From: Epiperipatus broadwayi
Lineage: Eukaryota; Onychophora; Udeonychophora; Euonychophora; Peripatidae
DNA length: 64,000 nucleotides
Assembly (NCBI GenBank): GCA_028023455.1
Contig: JAQFVV010012974.1
Coordinates: 61,001-125,000, forward strand
Direction: 5' to 3'
Positions 1 through 14,094 of this stretch are shown piece after piece (positions within the stretch are counted from its first letter, which is position 1; each line of letters begins with the position of its first letter). The translations under genes were made by a program, and so were the position numbers. A model generated the notes under the pieces. It was not told the origin of the DNA, did no database searches, and saw only the letters and a program-made list of their open reading frames with translations.

Positions 1-2860
<2,860 letters not shown>

Positions 2861-3039
2861 TCATAGAAATGTCTAACCTAGTGTATCTATTCATTATATA
2901 CAAAACAATCTTAGTTACATGTAAAATATATTTTTTATTGTAATATATTCACATTATTGAATTTCCTATAACAAAATCAAAACAGTTAAAAGATAAAACA
3001 ATAAATTTTCTCTTTCTATATAAGCTAGATGACTAAAGA

Positions 3040-3300
3040 TTTGGAGAGTGGAGAAGATTGAAGCTGTTCATTAAAACTTGAAGATTTGCTATCTTAATAT
3101 AAATTAAGCACTGATTATATATGTGTGTGAGAGTTAATGATCCAGACCAACTGATGAGTGCAGGTTTAGCACAAAATACATATATTGGATATTATTTACC
3201 GTTTTTACATGTATGTGGTCATGTGTATTGATTGTAGTAGCTGGAGTATATGATTGAAATGAACTTGAAAATCTGGGTTCAAATCCCCCTTTTATTATCC
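3040..3300 (+). mobile_element. Hammerhead-bearing repeat, copy 1 (partial, plus strand)
   Basis: Shares the family blocks in order: 'GGAGAGTGGAGAAGATTGAAG', 'ATTTGCTATCTTAATATAAA', the ribozyme motif (3139-3195), 'CATGTATGTGGTCATGTGTAT', and a tRNA T-arm-like end with GGGTTCAAATCCCC near 3278. The upstream part of the unit is missing. Same family as the units at 41341-42270. Confidence 0.75.
3139..3195 (+). ncRNA. Type I hammerhead ribozyme motif (G12 lost)
   Basis: Stem I 5' strand ACCAA, CTGATGA box, stem-loop II (GTGC, loop AGGTTTA, GCAC), then AAAA where GAAA is required, short stem III TACATATA, and TTGG closing stem I. G12 has become A, which should abolish cleavage. The change fits CpG decay (CACGAAA to CACAAAA). 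Confidence 0.75.
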
Positions 3301-3315
3301 ATTTTATATAATATA

Positions 3316-4020
3316 TAGGGTATATGAGCATAGACTTTTACACGACCGTCTGCTCACTACACTATCTCACTTTACTGATACACTTGAACACATATATGTT
3401 GAAAAGTTAAATAATCATCAACACACACACACACTGCTAAATCAGCAATCATCAGTTGGTCCAGATTATCATCTCTACACATATATGCAATAAGTGATCA
3501 GATATATTGATACAGGTATATAATAAGTCTGTATTTAAGTTATTACATAGTAGAGGTGTCTGCCCATCCCTTGTATATGTATTAAATGGATTATGTTCTG
3601 TACATGAGGAATCAGATTGACTTTAGGTCAACATGGGTGTGACAATAATCTTGGCCTCAGGATGGCCTTTGAGCGTTCTATCATCAGATTTTCAGTTGGA
3701 TGGACAGTTGAAGAGTTGGAGTGTGGAATGGATTGAAGCCTGTCCATTAAAGTATAAAGATTGGCTATTAATGTATATCTGAGCATTTATTGCATATATG
3801 TGTAGAGATGATAATCTGGACCAACTGATAATTGCTGATTTAGCATGAAATACATATATTGGTGATTATTTATCTTTTCAGCATATAGGTGTCCAAGTAT
3901 ATCAGTAATGTGAGATAGAGTGGTGAGCGGTGAGTCATGTGAAAGTCTGTGCTCATATACCCTATATATTACATATATTGATACAGGTATATAATAAGTC
4001 TGTATTTCAGTTATTCATTT
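3316..4020 (+). mobile_element. Hammerhead-bearing repeat, copies 2 and 3 (inverted then direct)
   Basis: Begins with GGGTATATGAGCATAGAC and ends with its reverse complement near 3965. The left arm carries a minus-strand ribozyme motif interrupted by (CA)n at 3431-3473; the right arm carries a plus-strand motif at 3810-3871. A block containing GATACAGGTATATAATAAGT occurs directly repeated at about 3504-3547 and 3973-4016, a spacing of about 469 bp, close to the 475-bp monomer seen at 41.3-42.3 kb. Confidence 0.7.
3810..3871 (+). ncRNA. Hammerhead ribozyme motif with intact GAAA but mutated CTGATAA box
   Basis: ATAATC-TGG-ACCAA pairs with TTGGT-GATTAT to form stem I with a 3-nt bulge. The first box reads CTGATAA (G8 to A), stem II is TTGCTGATTTAGCAT, and GAAA is intact, followed by TACATATA. 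G8 is catalytic, so the copy is predicted to be inactive. The extended stem I with an internal bulge is typical of natural hammerheads that use loop I-loop II contacts. Confidence 0.75.
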
Positions 4021-5887
4021 TATAATAAAACGTCTATCTTTTAGTTTATACAATCGTAATTTTAACATCTAATGTACCAATTTCAATTTTAAGTTTAAAA
4101 TATTTGACAATAGATTAAGAACATTAGGAATGCATTTAATGTTAGAAAACAATATATTTAATGGCTAGCATTTTATTTGCTTTCCCCTATAAACCCACAT
4201 ACATATATATATATATATATCGATTTGTTTTTCATTATTAAAATATGAATATCATAACGTTATTAAGACATGAAATTGAGTTTTTCATTCTGTAGAAGAT
4301 AAAGTTTCAACAATCTGTTTTCTATTATTTAAAAACTTTTGTTAAATTTTCAGAAAGTTTTTAATCAATATACTATTTATCAGATAAATTTAATCAACAT
4401 GTTTCGTATTACCATTACTGGAATATTAAATTTCCCCTCAAAAATATCGTTGCTTTGATTATTTTTGTAAAAAAAAAAGATTTTAGAAGACATAAATTTT
4501 TACTTTCTTTCACAAACCAATTGGCCTTTTTTGAAAATATATAAATATACTAATACTCAATAAATAATAAATTAACATTTTTTTTCTATACGCTAACTAG
4601 AAAAAGCTTTGAGTTACTATTATCAGGATTATTTTAATAAATATACATGCATATTCAGGTTTTTTGTTTTTTGTTAGTAAGATATTGCAGATTAATGTAT
4701 AAATAAAACATATACATAGTATTAAGTACGCCACATTTAAAATGTAATAATATAATACATTATTAATATTTATATACATATATTTAATATTTTTTATTAA
4801 ACATTGTTGAGATATGGATAAGATTATATATTATTAAAATGTAAATATGATTTATTGTTACTTTACATGCGCTTATAAATAAATATATACATATATACAT
4901 AATGAGTTTGGTCATAAAAGTAATTCAATACACATACAAATACATTAGAATTATTTAATAATTTTTTTTTTTTTGGGGGGGGGGAATAAAGAAAAACACC
5001 TCCAGGTTGAATTCTAAAACCATTATTAAAAAATTTAAAAAAACAAAAAACTGGAAAAAAAAAAATGTAGGAAGTTAAATAAAAACGGTTAAAAAAAAAA
5101 AAAAGAAAAAAAAATCCTATTCTAGATATATCTAGACTAAGTGATAAAAATAAATCCATATTAAAATGATGTCTTCTTATCTTAGAAATAGGCTTGTTTA
5201 TAGCTGAACATATTTATATTATTTTATAAAATATAGGATTACTTTAGTTTTACTTTATGTAAAATATTCAATCATTTGTTAGTATAGAATTTTTGTATAT
5301 ATACTAATCCCTCTGAATCCAGGATATTTTGTTCAAAGTTATATCACAAATGCACAAGTTTTTAAATAATGGACACTATTTTCATGCTCAAGCATTATGA
5401 TTTTGCAATAAGATAAAGATCTTTCTACATTGAATTAATGGATTATAACACACTTTAACATGCATATACATTTGTACAAATATTCAATATGTGTATTTTA
5501 TGTATACAGATGTTAAAACATATCTAAAACACCTATATATAAATGTGCGTACTGCTGAATATGCCATATGAACAAAAAATTAAAATATTAAAAAAATAAA
5601 TTTACTGTATTATTATATTCTATTGTTTAAATAATTTATTTACTATTTTTTTATTCATGCATGTAAAAATTTTGTATAAAGAGCAATATAATATAAATGC
5701 AGTTTTTAAACACCCAATTCATACTACTGACATATACACAAGTACATAATGATTTAAATGAACATTATAAAAGAAAATATTTATAGATCTTAATAACTAT
5801 ACAGAGTGATGTGATGTATTGTAGCTTCTCCTTAAACAAAGTCAAGAATATCTTAGCAATTATGCCCAGATAAACCTGTTAGCCACT
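4021..5887. other. A+T-rich stretch, nothing recognised
   Basis: Contains a short (TA)n at about 4202-4220 and, near 4960-4985, a poly-T run next to a poly-G run. Short open frames here are rich in Phe, Ile and Lys from homopolymers and show no domain. Confidence 0.5.
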
Positions 5888-6660
5888 TTATTTTACATTC
5901 CCCACTCTAAATTTTCCCATATTCTGCTCCATCCCATTTCCACAACATAATCTCAACTCTATAACCTTTATATCTAAATCCCCCTTATCTTTTCCCAAAC
6001 CCAGCATAAAAACCAATAATCCACTTTCTATATAATCACTTTTTTCATATTTATTCTTCCATAACTTCATTATATGTACCCTTTCTGTTTTCAAGCATTT
6101 ACATTCAATTAACAAATGCCTAATATTTTCTATTCCTTCCTTACATAATTTACAAAATAAATAACCCATATTTTTCCATTTACATGTATATTCTCTTGTA
6201 GCTAAAGATCCCATTTGAGCCTAAAATAATAAACTACTTTCCTTACCTAATATTCTGTTTATTTCTATATATATATTTAAACTCTTTTTACTGTCCATAC
6301 TATTTCTCCATCTCTCTAACTCCCTATTCTTTATTAATAAATCTATTTTTTATCCTATTCCTTACTACTACAACACTCAATAATCCTTTTAACACAATCA
6401 TCCCATCTTTTGTACAAATATACCGATATAAATTCTTTATCCAAATCTTTTGCATACCACATTACCTTTCTCACCCATCTTGTTACCTGTCCTTTATTCA
6501 TAACACAATTAAATACTATTTTAGCTATTCTTTTATTATCCATAAACTGCAATCTACCAAACATTTTCATTTTACTTTTTGCATCTCTCATATAAAAACT
6601 TGACCATCCCATTTCTCCTTGAATTGCCTCCCTTGCTGTCCATACTTCTGCATCCAATGC
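5888..6660 (-). pseudogene. LINE retrotransposon, C-terminal part of reverse-transcriptase polyprotein (frameshifted)
   Basis: Two minus-strand frames form one decayed protein. The first (about 6657-6355) has HALDAEVWTAREAIQGEMGW, then R-x-K-x-K-M-F-x-R-L-x-F-M-D..R-I-A-K, the thumb-like region after the reverse transcriptase in non-LTR elements. The second (6214-5888) has GSLATREYTCKWKN followed by CKLCKEGIENIRHLLIEC, a C-x2-C-x(n)-H-x4-C zinc-binding motif seen at the C-terminus of many LINE proteins. Stops and a frameshift separate them. The 5' side is cut at about 6661, where a MITE-like sequence begins. I cannot name the clade with certainty (Tx1-, Daphne- or CR1-like). Inactive fragment. 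Confidence 0.72.
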
Positions 6661-6661
6661 A

Positions 6662-6830
6662 TGTCTTCCTTTTTAAACTTTCTATACAGTAGTGCCACTC
6701 AGTGCAGGCCAGAATAATCAATGGATGCAGGAAGGTTTGTGCATAAAATCTGTATCTAGTGCCTACATATTCTATATTCACAGACTAGTTTTTAGCTTAT
6801 GCTTTCATCAGTGAGAAACCTTGGATTTGA
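6662..6830 (+). mobile_element. MITE-like repeat (family A), right end missing
   Basis: Matches the complete copy at 23605-23822: 'ACAGTAGTGCCACTCAGTGC', 'AATCAATGGATGC', 'TTGTGCATAAAAT', 'CTAGTGCCTAC', 'CAGACTAGTTT' and 'CCTTGGAT' occur in the same order. The right inverted end is absent. It abuts the truncated LINE. Confidence 0.7.
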
Positions 6831-8169
6831 GAACACTACACCTACATCTTGGAATCTAATGCAACCATCCAGCAGCCACCTTTCACCTTTTTAGCTAACT
6901 ATAAAGCTTTGAGTCCAAAATGAAAACATAATAATGTTTTCAATTCAAGCTCATTAGCTTATACAGTTATATAAATCTGAACTCAGTTCAGCATCCATAC
7001 TTTTTGGTGTCTTTGGTTCTTTAATAATCACAGTCACTATAATCCTATTGGGAAGGATTGGTATTAAACCACTAACCATCACATGATTTTAATAACTAAT
7101 ATAGTGACTTATAAATATTGTCAATTGTTTCTTATTATATTTCACAGAGTAAAAAAAAAAGGTTTATTTATAATAAAACTATATCTTATTGAACAAAGTA
7201 TGAAAACATTTAAATATTTATTTTTATTTTACATTTAAAAAAAACATTACTTATTACTGTGTGTGTATTTTTTAAAATATTTTTTTTAATGTATTACATA
7301 TATTATCATTATCTCAGAATTATAACAAAATGCACTCATGGTTATTATTATAAATGTTAACTTGTATCATTACATATCAAAACAAATAGAAATGAAATTA
7401 TTTTTTCTGGCTTTAAGCTGTCACAAAAATCGCTTTTAGTTGAAAATTATGACAAATTTGACAATATACTTTGATCAGTATTTACTTTTAAATATTTTTT
7501 TTTTTATAAATTTGGAATATTTTTCTCTAATGTTTTAAGCATTACTAAAAATATTGAAAAAAAATGTAAATATTTTAAATTAAGATAAACTTAAAAAATA
7601 AAAAAACTTTTGTTTGTTTTCAAAATCTGTGCACTATATATCTATACTGAAAATCTACTCGAGTCATTTGTTTTGGATTTTAACTTTATTGTAATAGTTA
7701 AATTTAAAGAATATACTTTCAGCTATGTTATAATTTTTGTAGCCCGTTATCTAGTCATCATAAAATTCTATTTACATTTTAAAGTTGCTTTCATAAGTTA
7801 AACAAAAGCTTGATAATATTTACAAAATATAAACAAATTTCTTACATTTTGATTATTTTAAATATCAACTTTAGTCTAATTCAAAATATAAGTTCTTAAA
7901 TAATCAGAACATGTGTTTACATTGAATTTTATAGCACATTAACCCATTAAAATTTTTATAATTCAATTACTATACAGCATGAAATTTAAAGGTAGTACAC
8001 ACTTAAAAACATTATTACTATAATGCTTCTCTAATTATTTTTATTTTTTTTTTAAATAGAAATTTTTTGAAAAATTCTAAAAATAATTATTTTTATATTT
8101 TTTTTAAAAAAAGGATATTATAAAATGAAAAAGAAAAAAAATCAATTTAACATTATTTATATTTAATGT
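6831..8169. other. A+T-rich stretch, nothing recognised
   Basis: No conserved frame, RNA gene or clear repeat seen. One short frame at 7610-7801 has no recognisable domain. Confidence 0.5.
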
Positions 8170-8184
8170 GAAAAAGTAATATTA

Positions 8185-8291
8185 AGTCAAGCGTTGTTAG
8201 CCGAGAGGTCAGCGCAAACGCCTTGTAAGCAAGCAGTTGATTACAGACGATTGTTGCGGGTTCGCCTCCAGGCCGATGCTATGACATATGG
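8185..8291 (+). mobile_element. tRNA-derived SINE, copy 1, with target-site duplication
   Basis: A 107-bp insert flanked by a ~15-bp direct repeat (AAAAAGTAATATTA at 8171-8184 and 8293-8306). Inside, TTAGCCGAGAGGTCAGCGC resembles an A-box of tRNA-Leu/Ser type and GGGTTCGCCTCC resembles a B-box, both elements of an internal RNA polymerase III promoter. The ends GTCAAGC and GCTATGAC can pair like an acceptor stem. There is no poly-A tail. Two more copies lie at 13197-13299 and 56265-56352. Confidence 0.82.
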
Positions 8292-8306
8292 AAAAAAGTA
8301 ATATTA

Positions 8307-10164
8307 ATAGCAGTATTTAAATTAGTGTATTCATAAAATTAATTTCAAATGCCAATATTTGTGGTGTAAGCAATTAAAACCAATTAAATTTGATATAACA
8401 ACAAAATTGTAAACAAAATAATGAATTCAATTTCGAAAAACAATATTTCTGAATGCTAAATTTTATTTACTTTTCCCTACACACATATGTATATATAATA
8501 TTTTGTATTGCTAAAACATAAGAATTGTAAATTTTGCAAATATTTAGTGTTATAAAAATAAATATATACAAAGAAGGCAAAAGTTTTTAATCTATTTTTG
8601 TCATTTAATAATAATAATATTATTAATAAATTTCATATTCCAGCTGGCTGATATATTTTTTACCAATGTTGTTAAACATAAGCTTATATACATTACAAGT
8701 TTTAATAACTGGTGGATTCATTCTATTGCTGATCCTTGTTCTACATTTAGAGTAATACTTATTTATATCCTGAAAATGATTGTTTTTCCTCCTAATTACA
8801 TATACATTAAACTATGTTAATTTTTATGGCTACATTAATTTAGAATCTATTTAGTTATTAAGAACAAGGTTATTGAAAAATTCTATCTCCATCCTTGTAT
8901 ACATTATTATTTATCTAATAATTATGTAATACCATATTCCAGATGGTTGCTATAATAATTTCAGTTTGAATTTTTACCAATGTTGATAAAGGTGGGCATA
9001 TATAAAATTAGAAACTCCAAGAATAGGTCCATTCAATTTTTGATTCTTTATGCAATATTTAGAGTGTTATTTATTTAGAGCCTGAAGGAGACTGATTTCC
9101 TCATAATTATTATAATATACCACTAAACATTACTCAGTCTTGCACTGGTGGCACATCTGTATGGAGGGTTTAGCCTCTGTTTACTATATAACATATATAC
9201 CCATACTATTCAAATGTATTCACAAAACAAGAGTGAAAATATTACTATAAATCATAAGTCAGATTTCCACAGAATCTTTTCTATAAATTTACAAATAATA
9301 CCCACTAAATTATATCAATGCTAATCTATTTTCTAAATAAAAAAGCCAATTTTTTGTGATCCCAGGTTTGTATATAGTAATAAATCAAACATTGATATAC
9401 AAAAATTTGTTGATAATTAAGATGATATTCTAATAATTTTGGCTACTTTAATATAATATAATGAAGTGGAGTTCAAATGAGTCATTTTTAATTTGGTAAA
9501 TAGACTGGTATGGATATAAGAACATGTGAATTATTTTACAATTTATTTAAATGATTCTTTGACACATTACATGTGAATTATTGTAATACCATTTCCAGAC
9601 TTAGTTGTTATAGAAAGTCTATATTATCAGTTTAAATGCTTGCTAAACCATAATTTATTTATGAGTTTATTAAAAATTATTAAAATTTTATTTTAATCAT
9701 TAATTGAAACTGTAATTTGGCTTAATTAATATAAACACAGAAAATACTGCTAAGAAAATGTTTCAGCCTTATAAAAGGATGATACAAAAAAGTAGGCATT
9801 ATTTTTAAATTGATTTAAATATTTTTTTGGAAGTTAGACTTGTGAAATATCATAATAAGATTTTTAGAGTTATTTCATGAATAGATTTATATTATCAGTA
9901 CTATATATTTTGATAAGCTGTATTTTAATTTTGGGCTTATTAAAATTTTTAAAATATATTCTGTGTATATATTCAAGTGCTTTCATAGATAAAAATGATT
10001 ATTTAAGATAGTTTCATGGCAGATTCTATATAATTTAACAAATACTTAAAAAACTATAAACTTGTAGTCTGTGTTCACTGAAGATTTTTGTATGTGGCTT
10101 TAAATTGCTCTCAAAACACCAATTTTTATGTTATTTTGCTGATTTTACACTTATTTTGTCAAGA
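8307..10164. other. A+T-rich stretch; only a MITE family A end fragment
   Basis: At about 9127-9175 the sequence CAGTCTTGCACTGGTGGCAC...GGAGGGTTTAGCCTC matches the terminal inverted repeat of MITE family A. The rest shows no supported feature; it carries a few loosely similar TTTATATTATCAGT-type blocks (9600-9900). Confidence 0.5.
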
Positions 10165-10577
<413 letters not shown>

Positions 10578-13185
10578 TATAATGCTGCCACCTTTATAAA
10601 TATTTTACAACTAATAAATCACTAATATTTAAATTTAAAGTTATAACAATGAAATAAGGCATGCCTTCCAAGGTGCTGATTGGCTGTTTATGATTCTATA
10701 CACAAGGGGAATGTGTGTCAACAATTTTGACAATTCTAAGTTCTCTGTTTTGATTTTCAAAATGAAAATGCATGTTTTAGAGTATTTTCTCCCACATTTA
10801 TTATTTTCATAAAATATATATAAAAATCTAATTATTTTAGAAGAATAGTTCAGATTTTAGTAAAAAATATTTACTTTTACATGAAAGTAAATTGAGAAAG
10901 AAATCAATGATATAGGCTGCATTTTGTAAAAGGTTGAGAAAAGTATGTTGTATGTTATCTGTTATAGATTATTTTTCTCAGTTATAATTTATTTTTGGAA
11001 AAAAACTTTCATTTCCTTTAATAATCTGACAAATTATTAATTTTCTTTTTAGAAACAAAACTAAAATGAGTATAATTTTAAAAGACAAATATATTTTTAA
11101 TGACGATTCTGTAATTGACCAATCAAAAGTTTAGGACTTTAATTCACTTAATCAATAGGGATTTTGAACTATTAAGGAGTTTATCTATTTTATTCTTTTT
11201 TTGTTTCATTTAAGTTTCAGCAAAAAACTTTTATATTAAGTAAATAGTAGCAATGAAATAAAACTGTTTTATAGAAAAAATATTGCTAATGTTTCAATTG
11301 ACTACAATTCACTTTATTCAATCATTTTTTGTGGTAAATTATGAGAATATACTTATTTACATTTTTTTATTTTTCTTCATTCTCTAAGTGCTTTAGATGA
11401 GAGTTTTAAAATTATTTTTACAGGTTGCTTTGATTTCATTTATTTAATACTTCCTATTCATTTCATGGGGTTTTAAAAAGTTTTAGAGCTTCTTTTAAAA
11501 ATGTTAGGCCATTTTTTTTAATTTTGGCTAAATAAATATTTTATTAAAAGTGTTATATTTTGTTGATTTAATATTTAAAAAAATAACATAGACATTAATT
11601 TGAGTAATGTATGTAAGAAAATGGATCTATTGTCTGATTTCATAAATGACATGGTATTCAAAATAAATTTTATTTTTAAAATATACAAAAATATATAATA
11701 ATAATAGGTATAAAGTGATAAATAATGAATTTAAATAACAAACATGTTTTTATAATGTAAGGTAAAAAAGTTCTGAAGAAATTTGTTGGATTGCATCAAA
11801 AGATTATATTTTATACTGTAAAATTATATATATATTCTATCATTATTCTGAAGTGCATGGATTTGAATCCTTTCTTTTTTCAAACCCTTGTAAGTTAGCT
11901 AACATAGCATTATGAAGATATATACTGACTATAATTTCTGCACTGAATATATTAGTAAAATGATGAATTGTTAAGAAAATTGTGTTAAAAATCTGAAAGG
12001 TATGTAAACACATATAACATGTATTTTTCATTATACATATAAAACAAAAATATTTAATTCTATGTAAAAAAAATATTTTCATTAATTAAAAAAATTGTAA
12101 CAAAAATACAGCAATTTCTAATCTCAAATCATTATTTTACTAATTATTTCTTTATTAAAAACAAATTCTAATTGGATTTGCTTCTTCCATTTGTTCATAT
12201 TAGCACTGTTTAAAACTGGTGTTCTTTTGCAATATTCACTTATTTAGTTTGTTTTCCTCCCTAGCAAATAATTTTTTTTAAAGATAAATGATCTATATTT
12301 TACTATTCTTTTTAATTCAGGTATAATCAGGTAATAAGTAATGTTTTGAATGCATTATTTCTTAACATAAAACAATGAAAGCTTCTTGTTTTATAATTGT
12401 CAAAGCAAAAGACAAGATTTAGATTAACATAAAAGTTTATTTCTTTATTTCAAATATAGTTTCATCTATGCCAATGATAATTTTATTAATAACAATAAAA
12501 TATATTTAATATTTATATACCCTGATATATTTTAAGGCTTAAAAAATATCATGTAGAGAGTCAAAAAATTTTAATGTCAGTTGGAGATTCAGATACAAGA
12601 TTTATTTTATTTGTCAATATGAATTACATTATTTCACAACTTTTCAAATTGTTTTATTTTTTATTAAATTTAAAAAATATTTTAAAGAAAAATTATTATA
12701 AAAAATAATTTTATTTTTCTACAATTTTTATTCAAACTAAAGGTCACATTTTAAGTCTCAATATAGTTCCGTTTTTTTTACTGTAAAAAAAGTTAATAGA
12801 CAAAAAAACCATACACAGACAGTTTTATATATATAATACATTTTTATAAAGAATCAAACCAATTCTTAAATTTCACAAATTTCTTAACTGCATATATAAA
12901 TTAAAAAGCAAAAAAAATATTTTACACTAAATGTTTATTTTAAATAATAAATAAACAGATAAATTTTATGGGCAGCAGTTTTTAATATTATATTGCTAAA
13001 TTATAATATCAGCCAAGACTAAGAGAAAAAATATGAAAGATTAAAATTTAATATCCAAAACTCATTAAAAAAAATGGTGTGTGGAAAATCTCGGTTTTTA
13101 TACATATATTTTTTTTATTTTAAAAAAGTGATTTTCTATTTTTTTTAAATAAAAGTGTGTTAGTTTTAATGTTCACACAATATTA
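10578..13185. other. A+T-rich stretch, nothing recognised
   Basis: No supported gene. Short minus-strand frames (for example 11843-12082) lack domain motifs. Confidence 0.5.
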
Positions 13186-13196
13186 TGGCAGTCACT

Positions 13197-13299
13197 TTTT
13201 TTATCATGTGTCATAGCATCGGTTGGGAAGTGAACCCGCTGCCCCAGGACAACTACTTGTTAGGCAGCTGTGCTGACCTCATGACCACTAATGCTTGAC
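13197..13299 (-). mobile_element. tRNA-derived SINE, copy 2, with target-site duplication
   Basis: On the minus strand: GTCAAGCATTAGTGGTCATG, AGGTCAGCACAGCTGCC, then GGGTTCACTTCCCAACCGATG and CTATGACAC. It is flanked by the 11-bp direct repeat TGGCAGTCACT at 13186-13196 and 13300-13310. Same family and nearly the same length (103 bp) as copy 1. The B-box-like GGTTCACTTCCC is well kept. Confidence 0.82.
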
Positions 13300-13310
13300 T
13301 GGCAGTCACT

Positions 13311-14094
13311 AAATGCAATATAATGTGATCAAACAAATCTTATATATGTATATATTTATAATTTTGATAATAAAACCTTGTGATTCTACAATCAAAATTC
13401 ATTTTCAAAAAAAAAAAAAGTAATTCAGTTTTAATCTTCATGCAAGATTGTGTAACTCCAATTCAATGTAAAAATATATTCTTAAAATATATTTACTTTT
13501 TATAAAAGTATTGAATTGTTAAAATTTTATGATAGGTTAGTCATTAACTGTTGTCAATTCTGTATAAAAAGTAAAACCAAAAAGTTTGAACTACAGTGCT
13601 AAACATTTATTTTCAAAACATGCACAGAGTCATTTTTACATTTCATAAGTTTTTGAAAAAAGTATATGAAGAAGATTTACTATAAATTTTTATTACTTCT
13701 TCAAATAAATATAACTAGATATTAGATGGCTGCAAAAAGGAGTTTGCTATTAACTGAAAAGATGCCATTTGATTTTCCTTTGAAGCCTTAAAGCAACTGA
13801 TCAGGACAATTGATAATGTTCATTTTATATGTTCTTATCATTGCAGTTGTTATAACTGTATGATTAATTATGTAAAAAACAAACACATCCAGAATCCTCT
13901 TCAATGCATATCCTCTAGCATAGTAGTTTATTAGCTTTTTACCTCTGAATTTATGATCAAAAAGCATCATAGCTTGTTTATCATGCCTGATAGTTATTAA
14001 GTAAAATATCATATGAATTTTGGTGAATATAGAATAAATATATGTGTAAATATTTTTAAACAGATGATTATAATCATGACAGACAAAACTAAAT
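13311..14094. other. A+T-rich stretch, nothing recognised
   Basis: A 74-residue minus-strand frame at 13788-14012 is open but shows no domain or splice context convincing enough to call an exon. Confidence 0.45.

Noticed and set aside
4863-5159. 98-residue Phe/Lys-rich minus frame
   Set aside because: Produced by A and T homopolymers; no signal or domain that survives removal of the runs.
8185-8291. Functional tRNA gene
   Set aside because: A/B-box-like motifs are present, but no full cloverleaf can be drawn, and target-site duplications plus two dispersed copies show a SINE.
13788-14012. 74-residue minus-strand frame as a host exon
   Set aside because: No convincing acceptor/donor pair with matching phase and no SUEL or EGF cysteine pattern.
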